A DNA stretch of 64,000 bases from Nocardia vulneris (GCF_001613425.1 NZ_BDCI01000004.1:62001-126000); one strand, 5' to 3'; positions 22,462 through 31,087 are shown, counted from the stretch's first letter. The notes: a model not told the origin generated them from the letters alone. Translations and numbers: made by a program.

Positions 22462-22784
22462 GACGGCACCTCGGCGAACTCCCACTCGATGTACTCGTTG
22501 TTGAAGTGCGTCGTGATCGGACCGCTCATCCCGACGAAAATGTCGCTCTCGGCGAGCATCTCCGGCATCGGATCGACCGCGCCTTGTTCGGCGTTGTCGA
22601 AGAAGGACTTCATCCAGCACTCGTCCTGCTGGACGTACGGATGCTCGTGGTCCCGATCCCAGGTCTCGCAGTCGCAATCCGGATAGCTGTGACATTCCGC
22701 GCCGATCGTGCCGTGGCAGGCGAACTCGATGCGCGGGTTGTCCTCGGTGCCGGTGATGGTGACCGTGTGCAGGAGCGCGGTCAT
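22458..22784 (-). CDS. Hypothetical phage protein, 108 aa
   Basis: MTALLHTVTITGTEDNPRIE is followed by FACHGTIGAECHSYPDCDCE with a Cys/His-rich centre. This type is found repeatedly in actinobacteria and their phages (VxHxVxIxG... with CxxxC). Function unknown. Confidence 0.62.
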   Translation of the reverse strand: MTALLHTVTITGTEDNPRIEFACHGTIGAECHSYPDCDCETWDRDHEHPYVQQDECWMKSFFDNAEQGAVDPMPEMLAESDIFVGMSGPITTHFNNEYIEWEFAEVPS

Positions 22785-23011
22785 GCCGCAGCCTCCTGAT
22801 CGCCAACGACGATGCGCTGCAACGCCACAACCGTCTCGTGCTCAGGCGTCCCCGCCGGGAACGCCACCGACATCTGCCGCAAGAACTTCGCCCACCGCCG
22901 CTCCGGCGTCAGCAACAACGCCCGCCCGATCTCGAACGCCGTCGACGGGACCGGCAGCGACGCGATGTAGAGGCAGGACCGGAACACGGCCTTCGGGTCG
23001 ACGGCGCTCAT
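22781..23011 (-). CDS. Hypothetical phage protein, 76 aa
   Basis: MSAVDPKAVFRSCLYIASLP, helical, then WAKFLRQMSVAFPAGTPEHE. It precedes two related proteins that start in the same way. ATGA overlaps. Function unknown. Confidence 0.55.
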   Translation of the reverse strand: MSAVDPKAVFRSCLYIASLPVPSTAFEIGRALLLTPERRWAKFLRQMSVAFPAGTPEHETVVALQRIVVGDQEAAA

Positions 23012-23259
23012 GCCGCCGCTCCCCTACCGCCGAGGAGCAGCCAGATGTCGTACGCGACCTCGAATGTCCTGGACTGCGGCGGGTTGTTGGCCATGACCGC
23101 GGTCACCGACTCCATCACCTGATCGCGGGAACCGTCGCCGAGGATCTCCCACACCCAGCGGCCAACGCGATGCTCCATCGACTCGGCCGGGGTGCGCAGC
23201 AGGTCGGCGACGAACGCGACCGCTGCCTCCGGAATCGCCGCCTCCGGAATCGCGCTCAT
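23008..23259 (-). CDS. Helical phage protein, paralogue A, 83 aa
   Basis: The motif VAFVADLLRTPAESMEHRVG matches YVAQMLRTPIDSIEHHMADA of the following gene at the same place, so these are tandem paralogues. A two-fold Ile-Pro-Glu-Ala-Ala repeat sits at the start. Function unknown. Confidence 0.58.
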   Translation of the reverse strand: MSAIPEAAIPEAAVAFVADLLRTPAESMEHRVGRWVWEILGDGSRDQVMESVTAVMANNPPQSRTFEVAYDIWLLLGGRGAAA

Positions 23260-23480
23260 GACGGCACCGCCTTCGGGAACAGCTTCGACAGCAGGTAGCC
23301 CGCGATCTGACTCTCCCGGCTGCCACGGTCTTCGAGGTACATCTCGACCAGCAGCGTCAGCAGCGCATCGTCGTCGGAGATCGCCTGGACGGCATCAGCC
23401 ATGTGGTGTTCGATGGAATCGATTGGGGTGCGCAACATTTGCGCGACGTACTGCTCGTACGCGTCAGGATGAACGGCCAT
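23256..23480 (-). CDS. Helical phage protein, paralogue B, 74 aa
   Basis: MAVHPDAYEQYVAQMLRTPI shares the L-R-T-P-x-x-S-x-E-H block with its upstream neighbour. It is the last gene before a hairpin-rich gap, so transcription may be attenuated upstream of it. Confidence 0.58.
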   Translation of the reverse strand: MAVHPDAYEQYVAQMLRTPIDSIEHHMADAVQAISDDDALLTLLVEMYLEDRGSRESQIAGYLLSKLFPKAVPS

Positions 23481-23515
23481 CGGGTAAACTCGTTTCTTGC
23501 GTTGTGAAATTCGCT

Positions 23516-23562
23516 GGCCGGTAGGAGTGGGCGCTCCTCCGGCCGATCCCCGTTTCAGGGGA
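23516..23562. terminator. Two hairpins between prophage genes
   Basis: A stem of GGCCGG-AGGAG with one bulge pairs at 23516-23544, and TCCCC-N6-GGGGA pairs at 23547-23562, which overlaps the end of the gene at 23555. Neither has a clear T run. They could attenuate or process the leftward transcript. Confidence 0.4.
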
Positions 23563-24022
23563 CGTTTGGGACACCCCCCGGACCGCTTGCATCGCCATGT
23601 AGCGGTCCGGGGGATGTGGCCTCACCGCACGGAGACTCGTCGTCATGCGATGAGGGGGCATGGAGGGCGCCGGCCGCGACACACGACGAACACCAGTCGC
23701 CCGGAAACAGCCACTTCAGGTCACGGCAGGACGCCCCACCACACACGCAACCCCGGGCGGCGATCAGCGCCAGCGCACCTCGCCATTGCAGGGCCAGGTC
23801 AGCATCAATCGGGGCATGCCGGGTCTGATCTCGTTCGGCCGCGCGACGGACAATCTCCTGCCCGACCTCAACCGGTACCGACTCCCGCAGTGCACGAGCC
23901 TCCGGAGCGCCGAGGGACGACGCCTCGATCAGTTGGTGGATGTCGGCCGTCAGACTCGCGTCGGCCGCCGCAGCGGACTCAGCGAAGAATTCCCCGAAGT
24001 CATCCTCGATGCTATGGCTCAT
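23555..24022 (-). CDS. Zinc-containing phage protein, 155 aa
   Basis: MSHSIEDDFGEFFAESAAAA is acidic and helical. The middle has CVCGGASCRDLKWLFPGDWC followed by SSC, a candidate zinc site. The C-terminal 40 residues are low-complexity Ser/Gly/Pro and partly encoded by a hairpin. Function unknown. Confidence 0.58.
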   Translation of the reverse strand: MSHSIEDDFGEFFAESAAAADASLTADIHQLIEASSLGAPEARALRESVPVEVGQEIVRRAAERDQTRHAPIDADLALQWRGALALIAARGCVCGGASCRDLKWLFPGDWCSSCVAAGALHAPSSHDDESPCGEATSPGPLHGDASGPGGVPNVP

Positions 24023-24306
24023 CGCTGATCACCAGCCTCGACCGGGACGACGCGGTCGTCGTCATCGAACAGCGCCGCGATCGGCCACACGCATTCGGTC
24101 ATCGGCTCAGTCGCCTCACCGTTGTGCTCACGGCGGATGATGGTCAGTACGACATGTAAACCACTGCGGCGATAGTCACGGATCGCCTTCACCCGATACA
24201 TGTCCCGGATCGAACTGTTGTCGTTGTCACGGAACAGATCACCGACACGCAGTACCTGACCTGTCGCGAAGCGATGCTCCGTCCGCACCCTGTAGGACTC
24301 GCTCAT
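24019..24306 (-). CDS. Small beta-rich phage protein, 95 aa
   Basis: MSESYRVRTEHRFATGQVLR is followed by VGDLFRDNDNSSIRDMYRVK, a V-G-D-x-F-R-D-N-D pattern similar to the W-A-D-N-D-P protein at 12900, probably the same small-barrel type. ATGA overlap. Function unknown. Confidence 0.6.
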   Translation of the reverse strand: MSESYRVRTEHRFATGQVLRVGDLFRDNDNSSIRDMYRVKAIRDYRRSGLHVVLTIIRREHNGEATEPMTECVWPIAALFDDDDRVVPVEAGDQR

Positions 24307-24821
24307 GACAGCTCCTCCCCGTAGTAGCCGGTCGACTCGATCTGCTCGGCCATCTGCCTGCGGTAGTCCCGCACTGCGCTGTCGACGCCGACGATCGGCA
24401 ACTGCGCCGCCGTCCGCGCCGCGTCTTGCCGGGCAGCCTCCGCTGCCATTTCATCGAGCAGTGCCCGGAGTACCGCCTCAGCGATCCGCGTGAGCCCCGC
24501 CTCGTCGCCTGCACAAATCGGGCAACCCGGGTAGTAGCCGTGGTTTTCGTGGGCCGACATCACCGCCAGTTCGGGCGTATCGGCGCGTGATTCCCACGGG
24601 CGTGTCAGCAGCAGCTCGCCCAATTGCTCGGCGGTCAGCGGGAGCGCGTCCCGTCGCGGCGCAAGCGGCCGAGGGGTCCGCTGCGGATCACGACGACGGG
24701 ACGCACCCCGCACCCCGGCCCGGCGCACAGGACCGAGGGGACTGATACCGCGCGCCAACACGGCATACACGGCAGACACCAGCAGCGCGAGGACAACGAG
24801 AGCGATCAGGAAGGTGCTCAT
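24303..24821 (-). CDS. Membrane-anchored phage protein, 172 aa
   Basis: The first 23 residues (MSTFLIALVVLALLVSAVYA) form a transmembrane helix, followed by a basic Arg/Pro-rich segment and a soluble part containing CPICAGDEAGLTRIAEAVLR. The orientation is likely N-out, C-in from the basic stretch. Function unknown. Neighbours 24818 and 25003 form a small group of membrane-linked genes. Confidence 0.6.
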   Translation of the reverse strand: MSTFLIALVVLALLVSAVYAVLARGISPLGPVRRAGVRGASRRRDPQRTPRPLAPRRDALPLTAEQLGELLLTRPWESRADTPELAVMSAHENHGYYPGCPICAGDEAGLTRIAEAVLRALLDEMAAEAARQDAARTAAQLPIVGVDSAVRDYRRQMAEQIESTGYYGEELS

Positions 24822-25003
24822 GCGCGCCCCCGAAGCTTGGTCACGGTGACTCGGAACCGGTCACCGTTGGGCATGGAGTAGATGAATTCGCGTCCGGACC
24901 ACGGGCAGCAGTCGCAGCGCTGGACCTTGAACCCATCGGCGATCAACGTGTCCCGGATGTCACGGGCCGCATCGTGGGCGGTGAACGGAACGGCGGGGCG
25001 CAT
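24818..25003 (-). CDS. Hypothetical phage protein, 61 aa
   Basis: MRPAVPFTAHDAARDIRDTL with QRCDCCPWSGREFIYSMPNG: three closely spaced Cys and beta strands. ATGA overlap with the membrane protein gene. Function unknown. Confidence 0.5.
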   Translation of the reverse strand: MRPAVPFTAHDAARDIRDTLIADGFKVQRCDCCPWSGREFIYSMPNGDRFRVTVTKLRGRA

Positions 25004-25245
25004 CACTGCTCTCCACCTCCCCGCACCACACGCAGACGGGGTTGGGGTGCACCCGGTGACTGCACCGAGGGGGGATCGGCGACCACAGGGTCTACCGGGT
25101 GCACCCCGCCCTCGGGGGCTGCAGGGGACGCCACACCGAGGGAGATAGAGAGCCCGCCACGAATGCGGGCAATGAGAAGGACGACACCGATGGAGATCAG
25201 GCACCAGCCACCGAACACGGCAGCGACGATCAGCAGCGCGTTCAT
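25003..25245 (-). CDS. Small membrane protein, 80 aa
   Basis: MNALLIVAAVFGGWCLISIG begins a single transmembrane helix (to about residue 27). The rest is a Pro/Val-rich, low-complexity tail. Function unknown. TGATG coupling to the following gene. Confidence 0.58.
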   Translation of the reverse strand: MNALLIVAAVFGGWCLISIGVVLLIARIRGGLSISLGVASPAAPEGGVHPVDPVVADPPSVQSPGAPQPRLRVVRGGGEQ

Positions 25246-25430
25246 GCCGCACCGCCGATCGAGATCTCGAACGGGAGCTTGGGCATACGCCCGTCACGCC
25301 CGCGTGCGTACCAGACCGGATTCCAGTTCGCGTCCCACAGGACGATCAACGGAGGTCGGCGACGGTGCGCGCGGCGGACCTTCATGCGAGGGAAGAACGT
25401 ACGGACGCGGGGCTTCTGACCGCTGCTCAT
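25242..25430 (-). CDS. Basic small phage protein, 62 aa
   Basis: MSSGQKPRVRTFFPRMKVRR is strongly basic, followed by PPLIVLWDANWNPVWYARGR. Nucleic-acid binding is possible. It directly follows the antirepressor gene by an ATGA overlap. Confidence 0.55.
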   Translation of the reverse strand: MSSGQKPRVRTFFPRMKVRRAHRRRPPLIVLWDANWNPVWYARGRDGRMPKLPFEISIGGAA

Positions 25431-26191
25431 GACGCCACCACCTGCATGCTCAGACGGCGGCGGATAAAATCCACCCCGGACGGCTTCACCCGAGTCGTGT
25501 ACGAGACACCCTCGCTACCGTCCGACCGCTCGAAATGTGTAGCCTTCACCGTGAAGTGCTGCATGTACCGCTGATACGGGGTATTTCGCATCGCACCCTT
25601 CGCGATGAACACGCCGCGCTCGCGCAGCTCCTTGAACAGCTTGTTCTGCGACGAGCCGAGCATCCGCGCCACCGTGCCGACGAGATACGTGCCGTCGGCC
25701 TCCATGAACTGCTCGTAGGCTTCGACCTTTGGCGCGTCGACGGCGGCCTTCGCCTCCAGCTCGCCGTTACGCGCCGTCAACTCCGCGACTCGGCGCGCCG
25801 ATACTTCGAGCGCGCGGTGGATCAACTCGTCCTCGGTCAGCGCAGGCACTGCGGCCTCGGCCTCACGAGTCTTCACCGCGAAATACGCCTGCGCAGCAGC
25901 GACCTCCTCCTTGCGGGGATCCCCGTTCATCGCCACGAGATAGCAGGCGAAGCGGGTGAGGTGCAGATCTTCACGCGGGCGCCCACCGGAGTTTTCGGTG
26001 ACGCCAACGAAAAGGGCTACTACGTCGAATCCTTGGTTAGCCGCCGCAGCCTTCGCGCGGTCAATCGCCGCGACGAAGTTGCGCCAGTCCGCGCCGTAGC
26101 CGAGCAGCGGCATCAGCGCGCGGGCGGACCAGCGTTCGCCGGGGAGCATGATCGCGTCGAACGGCGAGGCCGCGCGGGTGAGTTCAGTCAT
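25427..26191 (-). CDS. Phage antirepressor with DinD-like and KilAC domains
   Basis: 254 residues. The N-terminal domain RWSARALMPLLGYGADWRNF and HLTRFACYLVAMNGDPRKEE is the BRO/DinD-type antirepressor domain. A coiled-coil linker precedes the C-terminal KilAC/ANT domain (VGTVARMLGSSQNKLFKELR, then TPYQRYMQHFTVKATHFERS). It antagonises the phage repressor or shifts host transcription. It lies just downstream of the Cro-like gene and the excisionase-like gene, the usual immunity neighbourhood. Confidence 0.85.
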   Translation of the reverse strand: MTELTRAASPFDAIMLPGERWSARALMPLLGYGADWRNFVAAIDRAKAAAANQGFDVVALFVGVTENSGGRPREDLHLTRFACYLVAMNGDPRKEEVAAAQAYFAVKTREAEAAVPALTEDELIHRALEVSARRVAELTARNGELEAKAAVDAPKVEAYEQFMEADGTYLVGTVARMLGSSQNKLFKELRERGVFIAKGAMRNTPYQRYMQHFTVKATHFERSDGSEGVSYTTRVKPSGVDFIRRRLSMQVVAS

Positions 26192-26357
26192 GGGAGAGGA
26201 GCCCTTCCATGTAGTCGGCGGCGGCGTCCTCGCATCCGGGAAACGCTTCGAACGACGCCCCATCGGCGATGCCGAACCCGGCCTTCTCTGTCTCGTGGAA
26301 CAGCCATGCCAAGAACCGGTTCGGGTTGAACCCCAGCGCCGAAAGTTCCCCGGACAT
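26184..26357 (-). CDS. Hypothetical phage protein, 57 aa
   Basis: MSGELSALGFNPNRFLAWLF continues acidic to the end with YMEGLLSHD. Eight-base overlap with the antirepressor start and a one-base overlap with the upstream stop. It would be missed by an ORF caller with a 60-codon minimum. Function unknown. Confidence 0.55.
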   Translation of the reverse strand: MSGELSALGFNPNRFLAWLFHETEKAGFGIADGASFEAFPGCEDAAADYMEGLLSHD

Positions 26358-26575
26358 CAGACGGTCCCGTACGCGGGCAGTGACTTGATGTAGCGGTCGA
26401 GGCTCTCGCGCTCGTAGAGAGTCTTTGCACCTTCTTTGCGGCCGCAGATCACCTCTTCACGCAGAAGCGTCTCCAGCTTCCACTTCGACAGTCCCGTATA
26501 GGCTTTCGCGCCTTCGAGATCGAAGGTGATCGGCCGGATGTCGACCGCCGCGGTGGGCGTCAGGTCGTCGCTCAT
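26357..26575 (-). CDS. Excisionase-like HTH protein, 72 aa
   Basis: MSDDLTPTAAVDIRPITFDL leads into a short winged-helix: GAKAYTGLSKWKLETLLREE and GRKEGAKTLYERESLDRYIK, the pattern of HTH_17/excisionase proteins. Placed between the Cro-like gene and the antirepressor, a good position for Xis, although the integrase is not present in the window. Confidence 0.7.
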   Translation of the reverse strand: MSDDLTPTAAVDIRPITFDLEGAKAYTGLSKWKLETLLREEVICGRKEGAKTLYERESLDRYIKSLPAYGTV

Positions 26576-26811
26576 GACGCCTTCTTCCACAGCTCGGGAT
26601 CCAGGAAGGCGTTGGGCGTGACGCCGAGCGTGCGGGCAATCGCCGCCAGCTCGTCGGTGTTGAAGGGGTTCACGCCGCGGAGGCGTCGATCCAGGGTCAC
26701 CCTGGGGATCCCTGAAAGCTCGCCGACTTTGCTCACCGAGTACTCGGAGTCTTCGATCAGGGAATTGACTCGGGCTGATATCTCCCGCGACCAAACTTCG
26801 CAGCCGTCCAT
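26572..26811 (-). CDS. Cro-like XRE-family regulator
   Basis: 79 residues with an HTH_3 core: SVSKVGELSGIPRVTLDRRL and a short tail LGVTPNAFLDPELWKKAS. It is the first gene of the leftward early operon and diverges from the larger XRE repressor on the plus strand. Its ATG at 26811 lies inside the operator at 26805-26818. A longer in-frame start upstream exists (MTELCQMQSR) but would place the operators inside the gene. Confidence 0.78.
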   Translation of the reverse strand: MDGCEVWSREISARVNSLIEDSEYSVSKVGELSGIPRVTLDRRLRGVNPFNTDELAAIARTLGVTPNAFLDPELWKKAS

Positions 26812-26935
26812 ATGGACGACTGTACGCCTATATGGACGGTTTGCAAGAGGGTAACGGCTTTGCATTTGGCACAGTTCGGTCAAGGCAGGCGACCAAGGAC
26901 GCCCTAACGTCCTCTTGGGATCTGCCCATATGGGC
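26805..26935. promoter_or_regulatory. Immunity operators with CCATATGG core
   Basis: Between the divergent XRE genes lie CGTCCATATGGACG (26805-26818, perfect dyad), CGCCTATATGGACG (26825-26838, one weaker half) and GCCCATATGGGC (26924-26935, perfect dyad). All share the core C(C/T)ATATGG. The first covers the Cro-like start codon, the third is 15 bases before the repressor gene. Confidence 0.75.
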
Positions 26936-26950
26936 GGCTAGCCTGAATGC

Positions 26951-27385
26951 ATGGCCACCAACGCCCGCCCCGTAGGCGATCTCACCCGAGTGATCGCAGC
27001 CCACATACGGGCCACGCGCGCGGCGATCCCCATGCGCCAAGACGCCCTCGCCGCCGCCGCGGACATTCCCGTCGACACCCTCAGCAAGATCGAGCGGGGG
27101 CTCGCCGCAATCGACATGGAGCAGCTAGCGCGGATCGCGGCGGCCTTCAAGCTCAGCCCCGACGATTTCATCGGGACTGCGCTCAGCAGGGCCAACTGGC
27201 ATCACGGAGGGCGCGCCCGCCACCTCCACCAAGTGCAGACCGCCGATCAGGAAGCCCACCCGAAGAACACCGGCAACGGCGCCCTCCTCACCCCCAACGA
27301 CGAGGAGGACGACGAAGTCGGAACCCCGTCCGAGGAGACGCTGCGGATCTTGCGCGCCGACGCCGAGGTGAACCCCGACTCCTGA
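26951..27385 (+). CDS. XRE-family phage repressor
   Basis: 144 residues on the plus strand. The HTH domain reads MRQDALAAAADIPVDTLSKI with ERGLAAIDMEQLARIAAAFK, a typical HTH_3 repressor fold, followed by an acidic C-terminal tail. Divergent from the Cro-like gene with three shared CCATATGG operators in between, as expected for the maintenance repressor of a lysogen. The 5' leader is very short and no ribosome-binding site is seen, so a leaderless mRNA is possible. Confidence 0.8.
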   Translation: MATNARPVGDLTRVIAAHIRATRAAIPMRQDALAAAADIPVDTLSKIERGLAAIDMEQLARIAAAFKLSPDDFIGTALSRANWHHGGRARHLHQVQTADQEAHPKNTGNGALLTPNDEEDDEVGTPSEETLRILRADAEVNPDS

Positions 27386-27681
27386 CGCGTGTAGACCTCC
27401 GCGCACCAACCCAAATCGGGCACCAGTTTCCAGTGATGGTCACGCGGGCCGCGCGCCCAGACCCTATCGACCTTCGATAAGAGCCGGCGCATCTGCTTCG
27501 GCGTCAGTCCGCAGCGCGGGATCACGGTCAGTCCCCGCGCGGTGATGCGTAGTCCGCCAATCACCAGCCGGCCGCCGCGGGACTCGATGTCCCCCTTCGG
27601 CTGGAGGATGCGGACGCCGATCGCCTGCATCAGCGCGGGATCGTAGAGCGGCCAGTCGGTTTGAGGTACTTCCTCTTTCAT
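27247..27681 (-). CDS. Hypothetical protein converging on the repressor
   Basis: MKEEVPQTDWPLYDPALMQA begins a soluble domain ending around CAEVYTRQE. The frame then runs 139 bases antisense to the repressor gene 3' end as a Ser-rich tail, which may not be real. GGLRITARGLTVIPRCGLTP is the most protein-like part. Function unknown. It is the rightmost gene of the prophage that I can support. Confidence 0.5.
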   Translation of the reverse strand: MKEEVPQTDWPLYDPALMQAIGVRILQPKGDIESRGGRLVIGGLRITARGLTVIPRCGLTPKQMRRLLSKVDRVWARGPRDHHWKLVPDLGWCAEVYTRQESGFTSASARKIRSVSSDGVPTSSSSSSLGVRRAPLPVFFGWAS

Positions 27682-28493
27682 TGGTGAATCTCGGTTCGTC
27701 TGCCCCGAACCGCTGCGGTGAGCCCCGACAGACCCGCTGCGCCCGGTGTTCGCTGTATGTAACTGTGCATACGCGGGCACACAGCCGCTATCGACGGGCC
27801 GCTCCCACGCCATGCCGGGTACGTCCGATGCGCGACCCGCTCGAGCGCCCGGCTTCGTGAGCTGCTCCGCGGTCGCCGTCCCGGCGACAACACTTCACGT
27901 CGTTCGGTCAGCTACCAATGGGTGCTCGGTAGTTGAGGCGGTGAACTAGGTGAAGCCCCGACTATAGTCACGCCTGGCCGGGGCCTTCCAGCAGTTCGGA
28001 GGGTTTCGGCCCGGTTTATTGGATTGTGACCGGCGGTCATCGTATGCGCTAATCCTCAGCAAGCCTTCGTGTTTCGGATGGGCAGTGGCACTACTGCGTC
28101 AAACGCGTTGACCCACCAGGGAAATCAGAGCCGACCGGGTCGTCTGTTGAGATGACGCCGATACCGACATGACGTGTCTTGTTAGCCACAGCAGCAACAT
28201 TGCAGGCACGATCAGGTTTGCACGCTACGCGAGAAGTCTTGGAGCAGTGCACATTCAAACCAACCCCCCGGTTCATTCAACTTGGAGGGTTCGATCCGAA
28301 GCACGCAGTGCGCCAGGAGCGCGCCCGGGGCAACCGCGCGGCCGAACGCCCCCGCCCGCGACAGCGGCGTGTCCCAATGAGCGACACCAGCACGCGCGTA
28401 CCAACGGCTCCGTTTTCGATAGCTGGAGGAGCGCGGTCGTTTGGCTACAGTTTTGGCTACACGTGACCGATCGGTCCGATTTCGATGCTCCTC
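27682..28493. other. Prophage end without a supported gene
   Basis: The place where an integrase would be expected beside the tRNA attachment site holds only short, overlapping reading frames without recognisable domains. A direct repeat with GTTTGGCTACA then GTTTTGGCTACA lies at about 28,438-28,461 and could be an arm-type integrase site. A minus-strand frame at 28,091-28,276 (HCSKTSRVACKP) was not assigned. Confidence 0.5.
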
Positions 28494-28517
28494 CCCTCCC
28501 TGGTCAGGGAGGGTTTT
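28494..28517 (+). terminator. Rho-independent terminator beside tRNA-Gly
   Basis: CCCTCCCT pairs with AGGGAGGG across a four-base loop and is followed by TTTT. It lies immediately outside the tRNA 3' end and would stop transcription coming from the prophage. Confidence 0.75.
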
Positions 28518-28519
28518 CG

Positions 28520-28593
<74 letters not shown>

Positions 28594-29495
28594 AGGCATA
28601 CGACATCTATGGGATCGCCACGATGTCGTGTGCGTTGAGACTGTACCGAACCCGGCTTCCCAAACGCCAATCAGCCCCCCGCGCAGTGCGATCACGCGGG
28701 TGCCGGGACGGTCGTCGTCGCAACGCCCGGCAGGAGTCTCGCACGGTACCGCCCCGGTCAACGCAGGGCGCGCAGAACAGAACTAAATGAAATTAAAAGG
28801 GATCTCTTCCTTGAAACTCGGGCGTGTCGGACCGGAAACGGGGAGCATATGGTTCGCGTGACGACTCCTGTCGGGGGGAGCCGTGGCCCACGGGGTGGCC
28901 ATTTGTCACGCTCGACCGGTCGCGGAGAGGATGCCACCCATGGGGACATCACGACTCGCCGCAAGGGCAGCAGCAGTTTCTTGTCAGCTGCCACCGACCG
29001 CCGAGTGTGCTACTGGCAGGAAAATCCGGCCCAACACCCTTACCGGGTCGAAGACTCGCGCATCCTCGGCTACTCCTCCGGCTACTTCGATGTCGAGGTC
29101 CGAAACATGGACCGGCGGCCGGCCAGCCCGGCCCCACGGCATCGAGGCATCGCGAGGGGTCGCGAGGACCCGTTCGGCGTGGCGCTACAGCGTGTCGCCA
29201 GCGGGTCCTGGCGCGACTTCACAGCGAACGAAATCCTGGTGTAACACTGGCGCGGCTGCTGCGATCACATACCCGATCGCCATTCGCGAGGGATCGAGAA
29301 CACGTTGTAAAACAGCGTTTTTCGATGCCGGGTGGCTTGCTAGGATCCTTTTTGCCGGACGGGGGTATCTGGAAAGGGGGCGGTGAGCGTGCACCGAGCG
29401 AGGTGGACCCAACCGCGTAGCAGTGCGAAGGATCGGGGTGAAACCGGCACCTGTGCCGGCGCCGTGCCGCAAGGCACCGACGTTACCTGCGTCGG
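28594..29495. other. Intergenic stretch without a confident gene
   Basis: Several short frames overlap here on both strands. The best plus-strand frame (28,849-29,244, ending GSWRDFTANEILV) has an unusual third-base composition for this genome and no recognised domain, so I do not call it. The promoter of the GGDEF gene should lie in the last 200 bases. Confidence 0.4.
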
Positions 29496-30455
29496 GTGAG
29501 TTCGATGTCGATCGATATCGAGCCCCCCGTCGCCGCGATGGCGCGCGCCTGGGCTCGTGCGGTGTGCGCCGAGCCGGGTTCCGGCGCGGCGCCGCAACAG
29601 CTGGAACCGGTACTGATCGAAATCGTCGACCGGCTGCTCACCCTGGCCCGGTCCGAGCCGTTCCCCGTGCCCGAGGCGCGGATGCTCGGCGCCCGGCTCG
29701 CCGAGGCGCCGTTCGACCGCATCCGGATGCTCGCGCAGGCCACCCGCTGGCTGCTCGGCTTCCCCTCCGGCGCGCCGGGCTCGCTGGTCGCCACCCGCTG
29801 GCCGTTCGTCGCGAGCCAGGCCATCGACAGCTACGCCCAGGCGCTGCAGGAGCGCGCGCTGGCACAGCAGGAACAGAACCTGTCCGCCAAGGTGTCGCTG
29901 CGGGTCCAGGAGATCGCGGCGCTGCAGCATCGGCTGCGGCACGAGGCGACCCACGACGCGCTCACCGACCTCGCCAACCGGACCCTGCTCCAGGATCGGG
30001 TCCGGTTGATGTCCACCGACCCGAACCGCGGCGTCGGCCTGCTGCTGATCGACCTCGATCGCTTCAAGCAGATCAACGACGGCTACGGGCACGCGATCGG
30101 CGACGAGGTACTGGTCGAACTGGCCAACCGGCTACGCGAGGTGTGCCCGCCCGACACCGTGATCTGCCGGTACGGCGGCGACGAATTCGTGCTCGCCGTG
30201 AATCCGCCGCACAACACCCTCGGCGACCTCGCCCATCGGATCGTGGCCGCCCTGCGCGACCCCGTCTGGTCGACGGCGGGCCCGGTCCCGGTCTCGGCGA
30301 GCGTCGGCACTGCGTACTGCCCGCCCGGAAGTTCCTGCGATTTCAGTGATCTGCTGCGTCGCGCGGACCGCGCGATGTACTCGGCCAAGACGGCAGGCGG
30401 ACGCCGCTTCGCGCTCGCCGACGAACCGGAGATCGACACGGCCGTCGCCGGATAG
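29496..30455 (+). CDS. GGDEF diguanylate cyclase
   Basis: 319 residues from a GTG (an ATG nine bases later is also possible). The N-terminal 135 residues are helical with no recognised sensor. A coiled-coil linker (QEQNLSAKVSLRVQEIAALQ) leads to the GGDEF domain from about residue 150: THDALTDLANRTLLQDR, LLLIDLDRFKQINDGYGH and the active-site loop YGGDEFVLA at residues 226-232. The active-site residues are intact, so it should make cyclic di-GMP from GTP. No RxxD inhibitory site is seen right before the loop. Converges on the split nei gene. Confidence 0.9.
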   Translation: MSSMSIDIEPPVAAMARAWARAVCAEPGSGAAPQQLEPVLIEIVDRLLTLARSEPFPVPEARMLGARLAEAPFDRIRMLAQATRWLLGFPSGAPGSLVATRWPFVASQAIDSYAQALQERALAQQEQNLSAKVSLRVQEIAALQHRLRHEATHDALTDLANRTLLQDRVRLMSTDPNRGVGLLLIDLDRFKQINDGYGHAIGDEVLVELANRLREVCPPDTVICRYGGDEFVLAVNPPHNTLGDLAHRIVAALRDPVWSTAGPVPVSASVGTAYCPPGSSCDFSDLLRRADRAMYSAKTAGGRRFALADEPEIDTAVAG

Positions 30456-30470
30456 GACGGCCGTGCCCGG

Positions 30471-30796
30471 CTAGTCCGGCTGGCAGGTGGGGCACCAGAA
30501 GAGATTTCGTGCTTCCATGACGGCATGGGCTACGGGGGTGCCGCAGCGACGGCAGGCAGCGCCCTGGCGACGATAGACGTAGGTGCGCGGGCGGTCCGGG
30601 GCGTAGGACGGTTCCCCGTGATCGTCCTCGGGCCGGACCACGACCATCTTGCCGACCCGCACGCCCACCTTCATCAACGCGACCAGATCGGCCCACATCG
30701 CGTCCCACTCGTCGGCGGACAGCGCGGTGCCCGGCCGGAACGGCGAAACGTGGTGCCGGAACAGCAGTTCCGCCCGGTACACGTTGCCGACCCCGG
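30471..30796 (-). pseudogene. nei: 3' part of the split nei gene
   Basis: The C-terminal 107 or so residues of a Nei/Fpg DNA glycosylase: GVGNVYRAELLFRHHVSPFR (helix-two-turn-helix motif) through the zinc finger CRRCGTPVAHAVMEARNLFW followed by CPTCQPD. It is cut off from its N-terminal part (43,417-43,911) by the integrated element. The break lies between the codons for Gly-Val and Gly-Asn-Val in the H2TH motif. A GTG at 30782 could start a fragment, but the catalytic Pro2-Glu3 end is missing. Confidence 0.93.
30789..30796. other. Attachment core, left end (attL or attR)
   Basis: GACCCCGG. Inside the element follows TCGGTATTGAATTAGTTCACC. The AATTAGTTCACC part mirrors GGTGTAACTAATT at the other end, so the circular form would have an imperfect dyad around the core, as in serine-integrase attP sites. 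Confidence 0.8.
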
Positions 30797-31087
30797 TCGG
30801 TATTGAATTAGTTCACCCTATCTGACCAGCGGAAATGATGCAACAGCGACCGGGCTCCCCGGATTGGACGCCGCGCGGCATCCAAGGAGTTCAGGGTTGG
30901 AAGAAGTTGGCGATAACAGCAAGCAGTTGATGTCATACCTACCGCAGTCCACGGAACCGGAACTACAGGCAACCGACGGTGGAACGACGGTAGGATGCTC
31001 GCCAGCTCGTGCCGCGCGTCGCTCACCAGGCTAGACCGTTCCCGTATCCGATACTGATGGTCGCTCCATCGCTTCGACGAGCAAGCG

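Noticed and set aside
28849..29244. Possible plus-strand gene of 131 codons between tRNA-Gly and the GGDEF gene
   Set aside because: Third-base composition is unlike the genome and no domain is recognised. The adjacent frames are equally open.
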